Assembly (NCBI GenBank): GCA_036495195.1
Contig: DASXNH010000201.1
Coordinates: forward strand, 1-64,000
Origin: Palsa-872 sp036495195
GTDB taxonomy: Bacteria; Chloroflexota; Dormibacteria; Dormibacterales; Dormibacteraceae
Reading direction: 5' to 3'
Length of the DNA stretch: 64,000 nucleotides
In this document: positions 24,869 to 33,080 of the stretch, piece after piece
Numbering within the stretch: position 1 is the first letter of the stretch
Layout of the letters: each line of letters begins with the position of its first letter
Notes under the pieces: generated by a model
Databases searched by the model: none
Told to the model about the DNA's origin: nothing
The model's input: the letters and a program-made list of their open reading frames with translations, nothing else
Translations under genes and position numbers: made by a program

Positions 24869-26242
24869 CTAGGCCAGCTTGCCGGCCAGCTCTCCAAGGG
24901 CGGCTCCCAGCACGCGGTTGAAGGCCGGGAAGGGGTGGATCACATCCGACAGCGTGCGCAGAGGAGTTTCCACCTTCACGGCGAGGACCAGCTCGCCCAG
25001 GATCTCGCCCGCCCTGGGGCTGGCCAGGGTGGCGCCGACCAGCACCCCGCGCTGGCGGTCCCCGACCAGCTTCAACATCCCGCCATGAAAGTCGTGGATC
25101 GAGCCGCGGGCGCTGTCAGCCGGGTCGGTCGACGCGGTCTCGACGTCGATCCCCCGCTCGCGGGCTGCCGCCTCCGAGAGACCGACAGAGGCGACCTCCG
25201 GGTCGGTGAAGGTCACGCGCGGAACGGCAGAGTGATCGGCGCGAGCGTCCTCGCCACGCAGCCGCCGCGCGATCACCTGCCCGTGGTAGTAAGCGAGGTG
25301 AGTAAAGCCACCGATGCCCGTCACGTCCCCGGCCCCGTAGACGGCGGGAACGGCTTCCAATGTCGCCGAGTCGACCTTGAGCCAGCCTCGCTCGGTGCGC
25401 GCGACGCCGGCGCTCTCCCAGGCTTCGAAGTTGGCGCGCCGGCCAGTCGCGACGAGCAGCCGCTCGGCGGTCACGCGTGCGCCTGACTTCATCTTGAGGA
25501 CGACCCCTGCGTCACCCTTCTCGACTCCGACGCAGGGATCGCCGGCGATGAGCTCGATGCCGTCGGCTTCCAGGTGTGGCCTCAACGCGGCCCCTGCCTC
25601 AGGCTCTTCCAGCGCGAGGAATCGCGGCCCCGCCTCGATGATCGTCACCTTGGAGCCGAACCGCGCAAACGCCTGGCCCAGCTCCAAACCGATGGCGCCG
25701 CCCCCAAGGACCGCGAGCGAGATCGGCAGCTCGCGCGGAAGCGTCGCCTGCCGGTTCGTCCAGTACTCCACTGCGTCGAGGCCTGGAATTGGAGGAATCG
25801 ACGCGGTGCTGCCGTTGGCGATCACCACCGCCTTACGCGCGGTATAGAGTTCGCCGGCAACCTCGAGCGTTTGGTGATCGACCAGCTTGCCGCTCCCGCG
25901 CACGAGCTTTGCGCCCGTTGATTCGAGGGCCGCCGCAGGCCGCGTGTCATCCAGGTCACGCGCCATCCACAGCACTCGCTTTGAGACTTTCGGGAAGTCG
26001 AGCTCCCACTCCACACGGGACGCCGCCAGAGTGCGCGCGCGTTCCGCTTCCTTGAGTGTTTCGCCTGACCGCAGCAGTGTCTTTGAAGGCATGCAGCCCC
26101 AGTACGGGCACTCCCCGCCCACGAGCTCGCGCTCGATCACCGCCAGCGTCAGGCCGCTCCCCTCAAGCCCGCCGGCAATCGCCTCGCCGGCAACTCCGCC
26201 GCCCAGACAGATAACGTCAAATTCCTGCGGCAACCTCTCCAC
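24869..26242 (-). CDS. FAD/NAD(P)-dependent pyridine nucleotide-disulfide oxidoreductase, atypical C-terminus
   Basis: 457 residues resembling dihydrolipoamide dehydrogenase / mercuric reductase. FAD site ICLGGGVAGEAIAGGLEG, redox-active disulfide GGECPYWGCMPSKTLLR, NAD site AVLGGGAIGLELGQAFARFG, and a second FAD contact VYGAGDVTGIGGFTHLAYY. The C-terminal catalytic dyad HPTxxE reads HPFPAFNR here, so the usual Glu is missing. Disulfide reduction may be altered. No lipoyl-enzyme genes lie nearby. The GTG start overlaps the 3' end of the upstream ATPase gene by 26 bases. Confidence 0.83.
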   Translation of the reverse strand: MERLPQEFDVICLGGGVAGEAIAGGLEGSGLTLAVIERELVGGECPYWGCMPSKTLLRSGETLKEAERARTLAASRVEWELDFPKVSKRVLWMARDLDDTRPAAALESTGAKLVRGSGKLVDHQTLEVAGELYTARKAVVIANGSTASIPPIPGLDAVEYWTNRQATLPRELPISLAVLGGGAIGLELGQAFARFGSKVTIIEAGPRFLALEEPEAGAALRPHLEADGIELIAGDPCVGVEKGDAGVVLKMKSGARVTAERLLVATGRRANFEAWESAGVARTERGWLKVDSATLEAVPAVYGAGDVTGIGGFTHLAYYHGQVIARRLRGEDARADHSAVPRVTFTDPEVASVGLSEAAARERGIDVETASTDPADSARGSIHDFHGGMLKLVGDRQRGVLVGATLASPRAGEILGELVLAVKVETPLRTLSDVIHPFPAFNRVLGAALGELAGKLA

Positions 26243-27203
26243 CTCCAGCGTCGCTCGCGCGCCGCAACGATTCCAGCAACGACTTCGCAGTAAAAGTGCC
26301 CAGGTAACGTTCGCCGTCGAAAACCACTGCTGCCTCCGTGGGGCTGGAGAGCGCGGCAGCGAACGCCTCGCTCAGCGTGCTCGACGGCGAGACTCTCGGC
26401 TCAACCGCAGCAGGTCCCGTCGGAGGGTGCTCGAGCGTGCTCGGATCGATTTGCTTCACCGACATCCGGCGGACGAGCCGCTCGCGACCGAGGAACTCCG
26501 AAACGTAGGCACTGGCCGGACGGGTCAGGATCGCCTCGGGCGTGTCGTACTGGGCGATCCTGGCCTGCATCTGCAGAAGACAGATGCGGTCGCCCACCAT
26601 CACGGCCTCATCGATGTCGTGGGTCACGAACACAACGGTCTTGCGCATCGAACGCTGGATATGGATGAACTCCTGCTGCAGGCGCTCGCGCGTGATTCGA
26701 TCGACAGCGCCAAAGGGTTCATCCATCAACAGGATCGGGGGGTCCGCTCCCAGCGCTCGCGCGAAGCCGACGCGCTGGCGCTGGCCTCCCGAGAGCTGAT
26801 GTGGGTACCGGTCGCGATACTCGCGTGGGTCGAGCCCAACCAGCTCAAGGAGCTCCTGGACTCGCCCCTTGATCCTCGCCTTGTCCCAGTCCCACAGGCG
26901 CGGCACCGTGCCGACGTTATCGCCGACGGTCATGTGCGGAAAGAGGCCCGTGTTCTGGATGACGTAGCCCATCTTCAGGCGTAGCTGCGCGGGGTCGATC
27001 TTGCTCGTGTCCTCCCCGTCGACCAGGATGCGACCGCTGTCGGGATCGGTCAGCCGGTTGATCATTCGAAGGGTCGTAGTCTTGCCGCAGCCCGACGGGC
27101 CGATCAGCACACACGTCTGGCCGCTCGGAATGTCAAGCGTCAGGTCCCGGACTGCGTTGGACCCGCGGGCGAACTCCTTGTTGACGTTCTCCAACCGGAT
27201 CAA
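26217..27203 (-). CDS. Osmoprotectant ABC transporter ATPase (OpuCA-like)
   Basis: 328 residues. Walker A GPSGCGKTTTLRMINR, Q-loop VIQNTGLFPHMTV, signature LSGGQRQRVGFARAL, Walker B PPILLMDEPFGAVD, H-loop VTHDID. After the ATPase comes a regulatory tail of about 80 residues with a CBS-like block (SSPTEAAVVFDGERYLGTFT), as in OpuCA, which senses ionic strength. I start at TTG 27203 (MIRLENVNKEF), because any longer reading crosses the divergent permease start at 27225 and offers no start codon in between. It works with the permease and binding-protein genes on the other strand. Confidence 0.87.
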   Translation of the reverse strand: MIRLENVNKEFARGSNAVRDLTLDIPSGQTCVLIGPSGCGKTTTLRMINRLTDPDSGRILVDGEDTSKIDPAQLRLKMGYVIQNTGLFPHMTVGDNVGTVPRLWDWDKARIKGRVQELLELVGLDPREYRDRYPHQLSGGQRQRVGFARALGADPPILLMDEPFGAVDRITRERLQQEFIHIQRSMRKTVVFVTHDIDEAVMVGDRICLLQMQARIAQYDTPEAILTRPASAYVSEFLGRERLVRRMSVKQIDPSTLEHPPTGPAAVEPRVSPSSTLSEAFAAALSSPTEAAVVFDGERYLGTFTAKSLLESLRRASDAGGGEVAAGI

Positions 27204-27224
27204 GGCCTCGTTTACCGTAATCGA

Positions 27225-27893
27225 ATGCCGGTGGGTAAATTCCTCAGCTACGACCCCTGGGTCAACTGGGCATGGCTGTCGACTCATGTGCCGCTTTTCG
27301 AAAGCGCTCTGCAGCAGCACCTCAGCCTCACGGTCTTCGCTGTCCTCGGTGGTCTCGTGATCTCGCTTCCACTGGGCGTCGCCGCCCACCGCTGGGGCGC
27401 CTTTCGCAACCCAGTCCTGGCGGTGTCAGGCATCTTCTATTCGATCCCGTCGATAGCGCTCTTCTCGCTCCTGATTCCTTACACGGGCTTGACAGCGCTG
27501 ACTGCCGAGGTTGGGCTCATCGGCTACACGGTGCTGATCCTGGTCCGCAACGTGATCGTCGGGTTGGAGGCTGTGCCCCCCGAGGTCATCGACGCCGCGA
27601 ACGGGATGGGCTACCGGCCGCTGGCCAGGTTATTGCGGATCGAGCTGCCGCTGGCATTGCCCGCGATCTTCGCAGGGATCCGCATCGCGACGGTCACGAC
27701 CATCGGATTGGTGACCATCACTGCCGTGATCGGGCTTGGTGGTCTCGGCCAGCTCATTCTGCGCGGCCTGATCGAGAACTTTCACACTCCCTTGGTGGTC
27801 GCCACTGTGCTTTCGGTAGCCCTCGCGCTGGTCGCGGACCTGTCTCTCGCCGGCCTTCAACGGCTGGCTGTTCCTTGGGCGCGAAACACCTAG
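27225..27893 (+). CDS. Osmoprotectant ABC permease (OpuCB-like)
   Basis: 222 residues, about five or six helices, with the coupling motif EVIDAANGMGYRPLARLLRI. The family pattern FYSIPSIALFSLLIPYTGL is clear. It is divergent from the ATPase gene with 21 bases between starts. GTG 27231 is an alternative start. It pairs with the second permease, 2 bases downstream, to form the membrane channel. Confidence 0.86.
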   Translation: MPVGKFLSYDPWVNWAWLSTHVPLFESALQQHLSLTVFAVLGGLVISLPLGVAAHRWGAFRNPVLAVSGIFYSIPSIALFSLLIPYTGLTALTAEVGLIGYTVLILVRNVIVGLEAVPPEVIDAANGMGYRPLARLLRIELPLALPAIFAGIRIATVTTIGLVTITAVIGLGGLGQLILRGLIENFHTPLVVATVLSVALALVADLSLAGLQRLAVPWARNT

Positions 27894-27895
27894 CC

Positions 27896-28603
27896 GTGGG
27901 ATTCCTGGTCAGCGTCTGGCGATGGTTTGCGGATCCCGCCAACTGGAGCGGCTCGGAGGGGATCCCTCAGCGCCTTATGGAGCACGTGCAGCTTTCAGCC
28001 GAGTCGGTGGCCGTGGGGGCGGTCATCGCCCTGCCCATCGGGATTGCGCTCGGCCACTATGGCCGCTTCGGCAACCTCGCGATCAACATCTCCAACGTCG
28101 GAAGGGCGATACCGTCGTTCGGCCTGCTGGTCATCGCGTTCCAGGTCTTCGGGCTTGGCGACCTGCCGATCGTCATCGCGCTCGCTGCCCTGGCGATTCC
28201 GCCCATGGTCACCAACAGCTACGTTGGCCTCAGTGAGGTAGACCCCGACATCAAGGATGCGGCGCGAGGCATGGGCTACCGCGAGCTGACCCAGCTGTTC
28301 AGGGTCGAGCTACCCCTGGCGGTACCGCTCGTGATGGCCGGGATCAGGACGTCCGCGGTCCAGGTGGTGGCGACCGCCACGCTGGCAGCGATCATCGCCG
28401 GAGGCGGGCTGGGACGCTTTGTCATCGACGGCATCGCCCAGCAGAACTATCCGATGATGTTCGCCGGGGCTCTCCTGGTGGCGCTCCTGGCCATCGCGAC
28501 CGAGCTGTCGCTGTCAGGTGTGGAGAGGCTGATGGTGCCTCGAGGATTGCGGCTTTTGCGGGCTCCGGTGCAGAGCCGTACGACCACCTCAAAGGCCGCA
28601 TAG
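27896..28603 (+). CDS. Osmoprotectant ABC permease (OpuCD-like)
   Basis: 235 residues. Helices AESVAVGAVIALPIGIALG and others, AIPSFGLLVIAFQVFGLGDL, and the coupling loop DIKDAARGMGYRELTQLFRV. The GTG at 27896 follows the first permease stop by two bases; the open frame further upstream is antisense to nothing useful and lies inside the first permease. Same transport system as its neighbours. Confidence 0.86.
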   Translation: MGFLVSVWRWFADPANWSGSEGIPQRLMEHVQLSAESVAVGAVIALPIGIALGHYGRFGNLAINISNVGRAIPSFGLLVIAFQVFGLGDLPIVIALAALAIPPMVTNSYVGLSEVDPDIKDAARGMGYRELTQLFRVELPLAVPLVMAGIRTSAVQVVATATLAAIIAGGGLGRFVIDGIAQQNYPMMFAGALLVALLAIATELSLSGVERLMVPRGLRLLRAPVQSRTTTSKAA

Positions 28604-28667
28604 TGGAAGAATCAAGGTGCAGGTAGGGTTGGACTTGGGTGACCGCCCAGGTCCAAGGAGGGACTCA

Positions 28668-29582
28668 ATGATCCGGAAGCTCACGTCGCCGTGGCTGTTG
28701 GCCGTGCTGGCCGCAGTCGTCATGATGGCTACGGCCTGTGGCAGCACGACCCCAGGCACCACCTCCAAAGGCACGCTGACAGTGGCCGGGTTCAACTTCC
28801 CGGAGAGCAGCATCCTTGCCGACATCTACGGCCAAGCGCTCTCGCACGACGGCTACACGATCAACTACAAGCTCAACCTCGGCACCCGCCAGGTCGTCTC
28901 GACTGCGATCGAGTCTGGCCAGATCGACCTCTATCCGGGGTACGCCGCCAGCGAGCTCGAGTTCTACAACAAGCAGGCGGGCGAGGCCACCAGCGACCCG
29001 GCCGCTACCACAGCGAAGCTGAACGCGCACCTGCAGCCGCTCAACCTTGTCGCTCTGACGCCGTCGGCCGCGGTCGACAAGAACGCGTTTGCCGTGCCCC
29101 AGGCGATCGCCGACCAGTACCACCTGACCAAGCTCTCCGACCTGGTCCCCATCGCCAACAAACTGACGCTCGGCGCCGGGCCGGAGTGCAAGACGAATGC
29201 CTTCTGTCTTCCCGGCCTCGTAAGGGTTTACGGCCTCCATTTCAAGGCCTTCAAGACCCTGGACACCGATGGACCGGCCACACGTGCGGCCTTCAAGAGC
29301 GGCGCGATTCAGGTTGGTCTGGTTTTCACGACCGACGCCGATCTCAAGGGTCTCGGCCTTGTCGTCCTCGATGACGACAAGCACCTGACCGCAGCCGACA
29401 ATGTGCTTCCTATCATCCGCACGGCGGTGGCCACCGACGAGGTCAAGACCGTGCTCAACAGCATCGACGCCAAATTGACGACCGTCGATCTCATCGCCAT
29501 GATCGACAAGGTCGCCAACCAGCACCAGGACGCCGACGCCGTCGCCACGGCGTGGCTGCAGCAGCACAACTACTCGAGCTAG
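28668..29582 (+). CDS. Osmoprotectant-binding lipoprotein (OpuCC-like)
   Basis: 304 residues. Lipoprotein signal VVMMATACGS (Cys about 25), then the choline/betaine-binding domain: FPESSILADIYGQALSHDGY, the NLGTRQVVSTAIESGQIDLY segment, PGYAAS, and a C-terminal DEVKTVLNSIDAKLTTVDL. Glycine betaine, choline or related quaternary amines are the known ligands. AAGGAGG at 28655-28661 precedes ATG 28668, a strong Shine-Dalgarno. The demethylation genes 13-35 kb away could use what it imports. Confidence 0.88.
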   Translation: MIRKLTSPWLLAVLAAVVMMATACGSTTPGTTSKGTLTVAGFNFPESSILADIYGQALSHDGYTINYKLNLGTRQVVSTAIESGQIDLYPGYAASELEFYNKQAGEATSDPAATTAKLNAHLQPLNLVALTPSAAVDKNAFAVPQAIADQYHLTKLSDLVPIANKLTLGAGPECKTNAFCLPGLVRVYGLHFKAFKTLDTDGPATRAAFKSGAIQVGLVFTTDADLKGLGLVVLDDDKHLTAADNVLPIIRTAVATDEVKTVLNSIDAKLTTVDLIAMIDKVANQHQDADAVATAWLQQHNYSS

Positions 29583-31138
29583 CCGGCAGACCGGTTCGTA
29601 TCGACCTGTCGCTCGAGCCCGACAGCATTCGCCGCCGCGCCTGCCACGAGCAGGCCGGCGGCGATCAACATCGCGGTCCTGAACGCATCTCCTGACGCGT
29701 ATCGGGCCTGCGCGGCCACCTCACCGGGAGCTGTGGCTGCCGGCGGGTTCAGGGGGCTCACCTCGGCTCTGAGCGCCGCAGACCCAGGGTCTGTGCCAGG
29801 GATGCGCGAGGCCAGCGACGAGTAGAACACCGCCGTCACAGCGACGAAGATGAGAGCGCCCGCCAGCTGTGGTCCGATGCGCGAGATGGCGTTGTTTATC
29901 GACGACGCCAGGCCGGCGTTGGCGACGGGGACCGAGGCCATGAGGGCGGCCGTGAGCGGCGCGACCAGGATGCCGAGACCGATCCCAAAAACAATCGACG
30001 CCGGCAGGAAGTCGATTAAGAACGCCTCCGGGGGCAGGTAGCTGTTGGGGACGTCGGGCCGGAGCCGCCAGGCCGTGCTGGTTGGGGGAATGCGCGCATA
30101 CAGGAGGACGCCCGCGGCCATTATCAGCGGGCCGACAATCAGAAAGAGGCGGGGTCCGAAGCGGCCCGCGAGCGTGCCAAATCTCGGCGAAAGGACTGCC
30201 AGCAGGATCGTGCTGGGCACTCCAATCAGGCCCGCTGCCGTCGCCGTGTAGGCAAGGGTGCCCTGAATGTAAAGTGCCGAGTTGTAGCCCACCGTGTAGA
30301 GCGCGCCGTAAATCAGAAGCGTCGAGATGTTGATCGTGGTGAACGAGCGGGACTTGAAAAGGCTCAGCGGGATCAGCGGATTGCGCCTTCGGGCCATCAG
30401 GATTGGCAGCCCGATGGTGGCGAGCGCGCCGATCGCCAGCACCACATACGCGATCGGGTCGCGCCACTCGCGCTGCTGGCCGTACACGGTCCCGAATGCC
30501 AGGCCTCCGACCGCGAGACCAACGACGATCGCTCCCAACCAGTCGAAGTCCGCAGGTGGAGCGTCGGACCGGCTTTCCGGTACATGCCGCCAAGTGGCGT
30601 ACAGGGCGACCGCGATGATTGGGATGTTGATCAGGAACGCCGCCCTCCAGGAGATCGTGTCGACGAGGATGCCGCCGATCGCAGGCCCCAGCAGCGTGGT
30701 GCCCGATGAAGCTCCCGACCAGATCCCAAAGGCCCGTCCGCGCAGGGGGCCGTCGAAGCCGGCGGTGATCAAGGCCAGCGAGCCCGGGACGAGGAATGCG
30801 CCGGCTACGCCTTGTAGAACCCTGAGGACAACCAGGGTTTCCAGATTCGGAGCGAGACCGCACAGGGCCGACATGAGGCCGAAACCGGCCAGGCCGAACA
30901 TGAACATGCGCTTCCTGCCGTAAGCGTCGGTGAGTGCGCCGGCGAGGATCAGCAGCGTGCTCAGCGATAGCAGGTAGCCGGTGTACACGTAGGTCTGACC
31001 TTCCAGCACCCCGACCAGCGAATGAGGGAGCTCGCGACCGATCCTCGGTAGCGCGACGTTGACGATGGTCGAGTCGAGAAAGACTGTCGCCGAGGCCAGC
31101 ACCGTGGCCACCAGGGTCCATCTCTGCGCCCGGTTCAC
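29579..31138 (-). CDS. DHA2-family major facilitator exporter
   Basis: 519 residues, 14 predicted helices. DHA2 start TVFLDSTIVNVALPRIGREL, motif A GALTDAYGRKRMFMFG, motif C GIWSGASSGTTLLGPAIGGI. A periplasmic loop of about 70 residues near the C-terminus is Pro/Ala-rich. The start is GTG 31138 (VNRAQRWTLVA), preceded at 8 bases by TACCGT; longer readings would cross the divergent DinB gene. The 3' end overlaps the OpuCC gene by four bases, convergent. Confidence 0.87.
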   Translation of the reverse strand: MNRAQRWTLVATVLASATVFLDSTIVNVALPRIGRELPHSLVGVLEGQTYVYTGYLLSLSTLLILAGALTDAYGRKRMFMFGLAGFGLMSALCGLAPNLETLVVLRVLQGVAGAFLVPGSLALITAGFDGPLRGRAFGIWSGASSGTTLLGPAIGGILVDTISWRAAFLINIPIIAVALYATWRHVPESRSDAPPADFDWLGAIVVGLAVGGLAFGTVYGQQREWRDPIAYVVLAIGALATIGLPILMARRRNPLIPLSLFKSRSFTTINISTLLIYGALYTVGYNSALYIQGTLAYTATAAGLIGVPSTILLAVLSPRFGTLAGRFGPRLFLIVGPLIMAAGVLLYARIPPTSTAWRLRPDVPNSYLPPEAFLIDFLPASIVFGIGLGILVAPLTAALMASVPVANAGLASSINNAISRIGPQLAGALIFVAVTAVFYSSLASRIPGTDPGSAALRAEVSPLNPPAATAPGEVAAQARYASGDAFRTAMLIAAGLLVAGAAANAVGLERQVDTNRSAG

Positions 31139-31145
31139 TTCGATG

Positions 31146-31152
31146 TACGGTA
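31146..31152. promoter_or_regulatory. Shared symmetric -10 element of two divergent genes
   Basis: The 7 bases TACGGTA read TACGGT on the plus strand, 6 bases before the DinB-like GTG at 31158, and TACCGT on the minus strand, 8 bases before the exporter GTG at 31138. Both fit a TAnnnT -10 box at leaderless spacing, so the two promoters would use the same base pairs and could not be occupied together. Confidence 0.45.
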
Positions 31153-31157
31153 GCGCG

Positions 31158-31670
31158 GTGACGAAGAGCGAAGCGCTTGCCGACTTCGAAGCGGCGCGCA
31201 AGGAATGGGACGCAGCGTTCGCCCAGGTACCAGACGGGGCCCTTGCTTATCTGAAGCCTGGCGACGACTACGCCATCGGCGGTTTGCAGGTCCACGTCAA
31301 TTGGGTCCTCGTCCATTACCGCAGAGTCCTCGACGGCCTGGTCGATGGTGAATTTGCGCCTCTGCCTCCGCTCGATCCACCGGGGGAGAACGATAAGTTC
31401 AATCGGCGGGCCAAAGCCGGTCTGACGCCCGAAAGCCGGCGCCAGGCACTGGCTGACGCGGCCTCGGTGCACCGGGCGGTGCTCGAGACGGCGAACGGGC
31501 TCCCGGAGGAGAGCTGGTCCCGCAAAGCACCCGTCGTCTACGGCGCGGGCCAGGACCCGTACCCAACCAGCCCAGAGGAAGTGATCGGCTGGCTGGCCGA
31601 TCACTATCGCGAGCACGTGCAGCAGTGCCCCGAGCTGGTGGCCGAATGGCGGGCGGCGCTCCTGAGCTAA
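31158..31670 (+). CDS. DinB-like four-helix-bundle protein
   Basis: 170 residues. Helix 2 region VHVNWVLVHYRRVLDGLVD and the C-terminal WLADHYREHVQQCPEL contain the spaced His residues of the DinB/YfiT metal-binding bundle. Members include thiol-dependent (bacillithiol or mycothiol) transferases, but many are unassigned. GTG 31158 is chosen from the domain start and the -10 box 6 bases upstream. Confidence 0.7.
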   Translation: MTKSEALADFEAARKEWDAAFAQVPDGALAYLKPGDDYAIGGLQVHVNWVLVHYRRVLDGLVDGEFAPLPPLDPPGENDKFNRRAKAGLTPESRRQALADAASVHRAVLETANGLPEESWSRKAPVVYGAGQDPYPTSPEEVIGWLADHYREHVQQCPELVAEWRAALLS

Positions 31671-32530
31671 GGCAGGCGGCTCACCCAGGCCGGCGTCCCA
31701 TACTTCTCCGTCACCAGGGCCTGCGCTGCCTGCACCTCACCGGCCGTCAGGGCGCTCGCGTGCACGCTGAATTCCTGGGCGAAGAAGCGCTCCAGGTGAC
31801 GCATGGACTCCTGGCAGCTAAGTGATGTGAACCACGAAAGGGGCGATACGGGTTTTTCAGCGCTGCGCACGCCGCGCTCCGACACCCGGTCGCGGCCGAT
31901 TCGGATCAGACGTGGCAGCAGCTCGACGTCCATCGAGTGGGCGATCGTCGTGTGATGAAGGACAAACCCTCGGCGCCGGGCCTGTGCAGCCCCAGCGATC
32001 TTTCCCCGCGGCGAGATGATGTCATTGATCTCCCGATAGCTGGCAGGCACGCCCAGCGCGTTGAACGCACGGACGGCCCACGCGTCGAGTGCAGCGTAGG
32101 ACTGGCGAAAGCTCAAGCCTTCGACCGCGGCTCCCGGCAGATACATCGAATAGGTGATGGTTCGTCCGGGCTCGCAGAGCATCGTGCCGCCGCCGCTCAT
32201 GCGCCTGGTCACGGAGAAGCCCAACCGCCGAGCGGCGGGTAAATCCACCTCGTTCGACACGGATTGATGCGACCCGATCACGAGCGCAGCCTCGGTCCAC
32301 TCCCAAAAGCGGATCGCCGGGGGTCGCGCTCCCTCAATCACGCGTCCGAGTAACACCTCATCCAAAGCCATGTGCATGTGCGCTGTTTGCGCCGCGGCCG
32401 GGATCAGGTCCCAGTCCAGATTCGTCAGATGGTCATGCGGCACTGCCTGCCAGTATTCCGGATGCTCGGGATTGCAAGCGCCTGCTGCCGGAGCGGCTGA
32501 AGGGCTTACGGGCTCAGTAGCGCACGTCAT
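31667..32530 (-). CDS. Lipoate-protein ligase A-family protein
   Basis: 287 residues of the biotin/lipoate ligase fold. Seen: HMALDEVLLGRV, FWEWTEAALVIGSHQSVSNE, the substrate loop TRRMSGGGTMLCEPGRTITY, SYREINDIISPRGKIAGAAQ with the catalytic Lys, and FVLHHTTIAHSMD. It could be a ligase or an LplA/LipM-like octanoyltransferase; no glycine-cleavage H gene is in view. ATG 32530 overlaps the end of the upstream GNAT gene by 17 bases. Confidence 0.85.
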   Translation of the reverse strand: MTCATEPVSPSAAPAAGACNPEHPEYWQAVPHDHLTNLDWDLIPAAAQTAHMHMALDEVLLGRVIEGARPPAIRFWEWTEAALVIGSHQSVSNEVDLPAARRLGFSVTRRMSGGGTMLCEPGRTITYSMYLPGAAVEGLSFRQSYAALDAWAVRAFNALGVPASYREINDIISPRGKIAGAAQARRRGFVLHHTTIAHSMDVELLPRLIRIGRDRVSERGVRSAEKPVSPLSWFTSLSCQESMRHLERFFAQEFSVHASALTAGEVQAAQALVTEKYGTPAWVSRLP

Positions 32531-33029
32531 CGAGGCGTCGCCAGCCATACGACACCTCCTCCAGGGTCGCCGAACCGATTGTGATCGGCTGGGTTCGGAC
32601 ATAGATACCACCGAGGTGTTCGTAGAAATCACGTGCGGGGCGGTTGTCCCGCAGCACCCAGATGATCATGTCCTCGAGCCCCATCTCTCGTAAGCCGCCA
32701 ACCACCGCTCTCACCAGCTGGCGGCCGAGACCGCGCCGCTGCGATGACTCAAAAAGATAGATGGCGTAAAGCTCCCCTGCGTAGCCGGTCTCGCCTGCGC
32801 GCTCGCGACCTCCAGATGCGAAACCGACCACTTCGTTCGAGCGGTCTTGAGCGACATAGATCCGGCTCGATCTGTCGGAAATGAAGCGTCGCCATCGATC
32901 CTCGTAGCCAGACTCCGTCAGTGATGCCAGGAAATCAGCAGGCAGAAGGTCGTGATACGTCGCCCTCCAGCTTGCGACGTGAACCCGTGCGATGGCGCGG
33001 GCATCGGCGACATCAGCCTCTCGGATCAT
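32514..33029 (-). CDS. GNAT-family N-acetyltransferase
   Basis: 171 residues. Seen: MIREADVADARAIARVHVAS, the beta4 strand YAGELYAIYLFE, the acetyl-CoA loop SSQRRGLGRQLVRAV, and NRPARDFYEHLGGIYV. Substrate unknown. ATG 33029 is preferred over GTG 33038 because TAGATT (33039-33044, minus strand) would leave 9 bases to the ATG but none to the GTG. It overlaps the lipoate ligase-like gene downstream. Confidence 0.85.
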   Translation of the reverse strand: MIREADVADARAIARVHVASWRATYHDLLPADFLASLTESGYEDRWRRFISDRSSRIYVAQDRSNEVVGFASGGRERAGETGYAGELYAIYLFESSQRRGLGRQLVRAVVGGLREMGLEDMIIWVLRDNRPARDFYEHLGGIYVRTQPITIGSATLEEVSYGWRRLDDVRY

Positions 33030-33080
33030 CTGCCGCACAATCTATCGCCGAGCGTCGCTTAAGCTGCAGGTTGGGCGGCA

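Noticed and set aside
25887..26984. 365-codon open frame on the plus strand
   Set aside because: Antisense to the oxidoreductase and OpuCA-like genes, which have full domain motifs. Its product is Arg/Ser/His-rich with no recognisable domain, as expected of a GC-rich shadow frame.
29721..31616. 631-codon open frame on the minus strand
   Set aside because: Another frame of the DHA2 exporter gene and of the DinB-like gene. The exporter frame has 14 helices; this one is Arg/His-rich.
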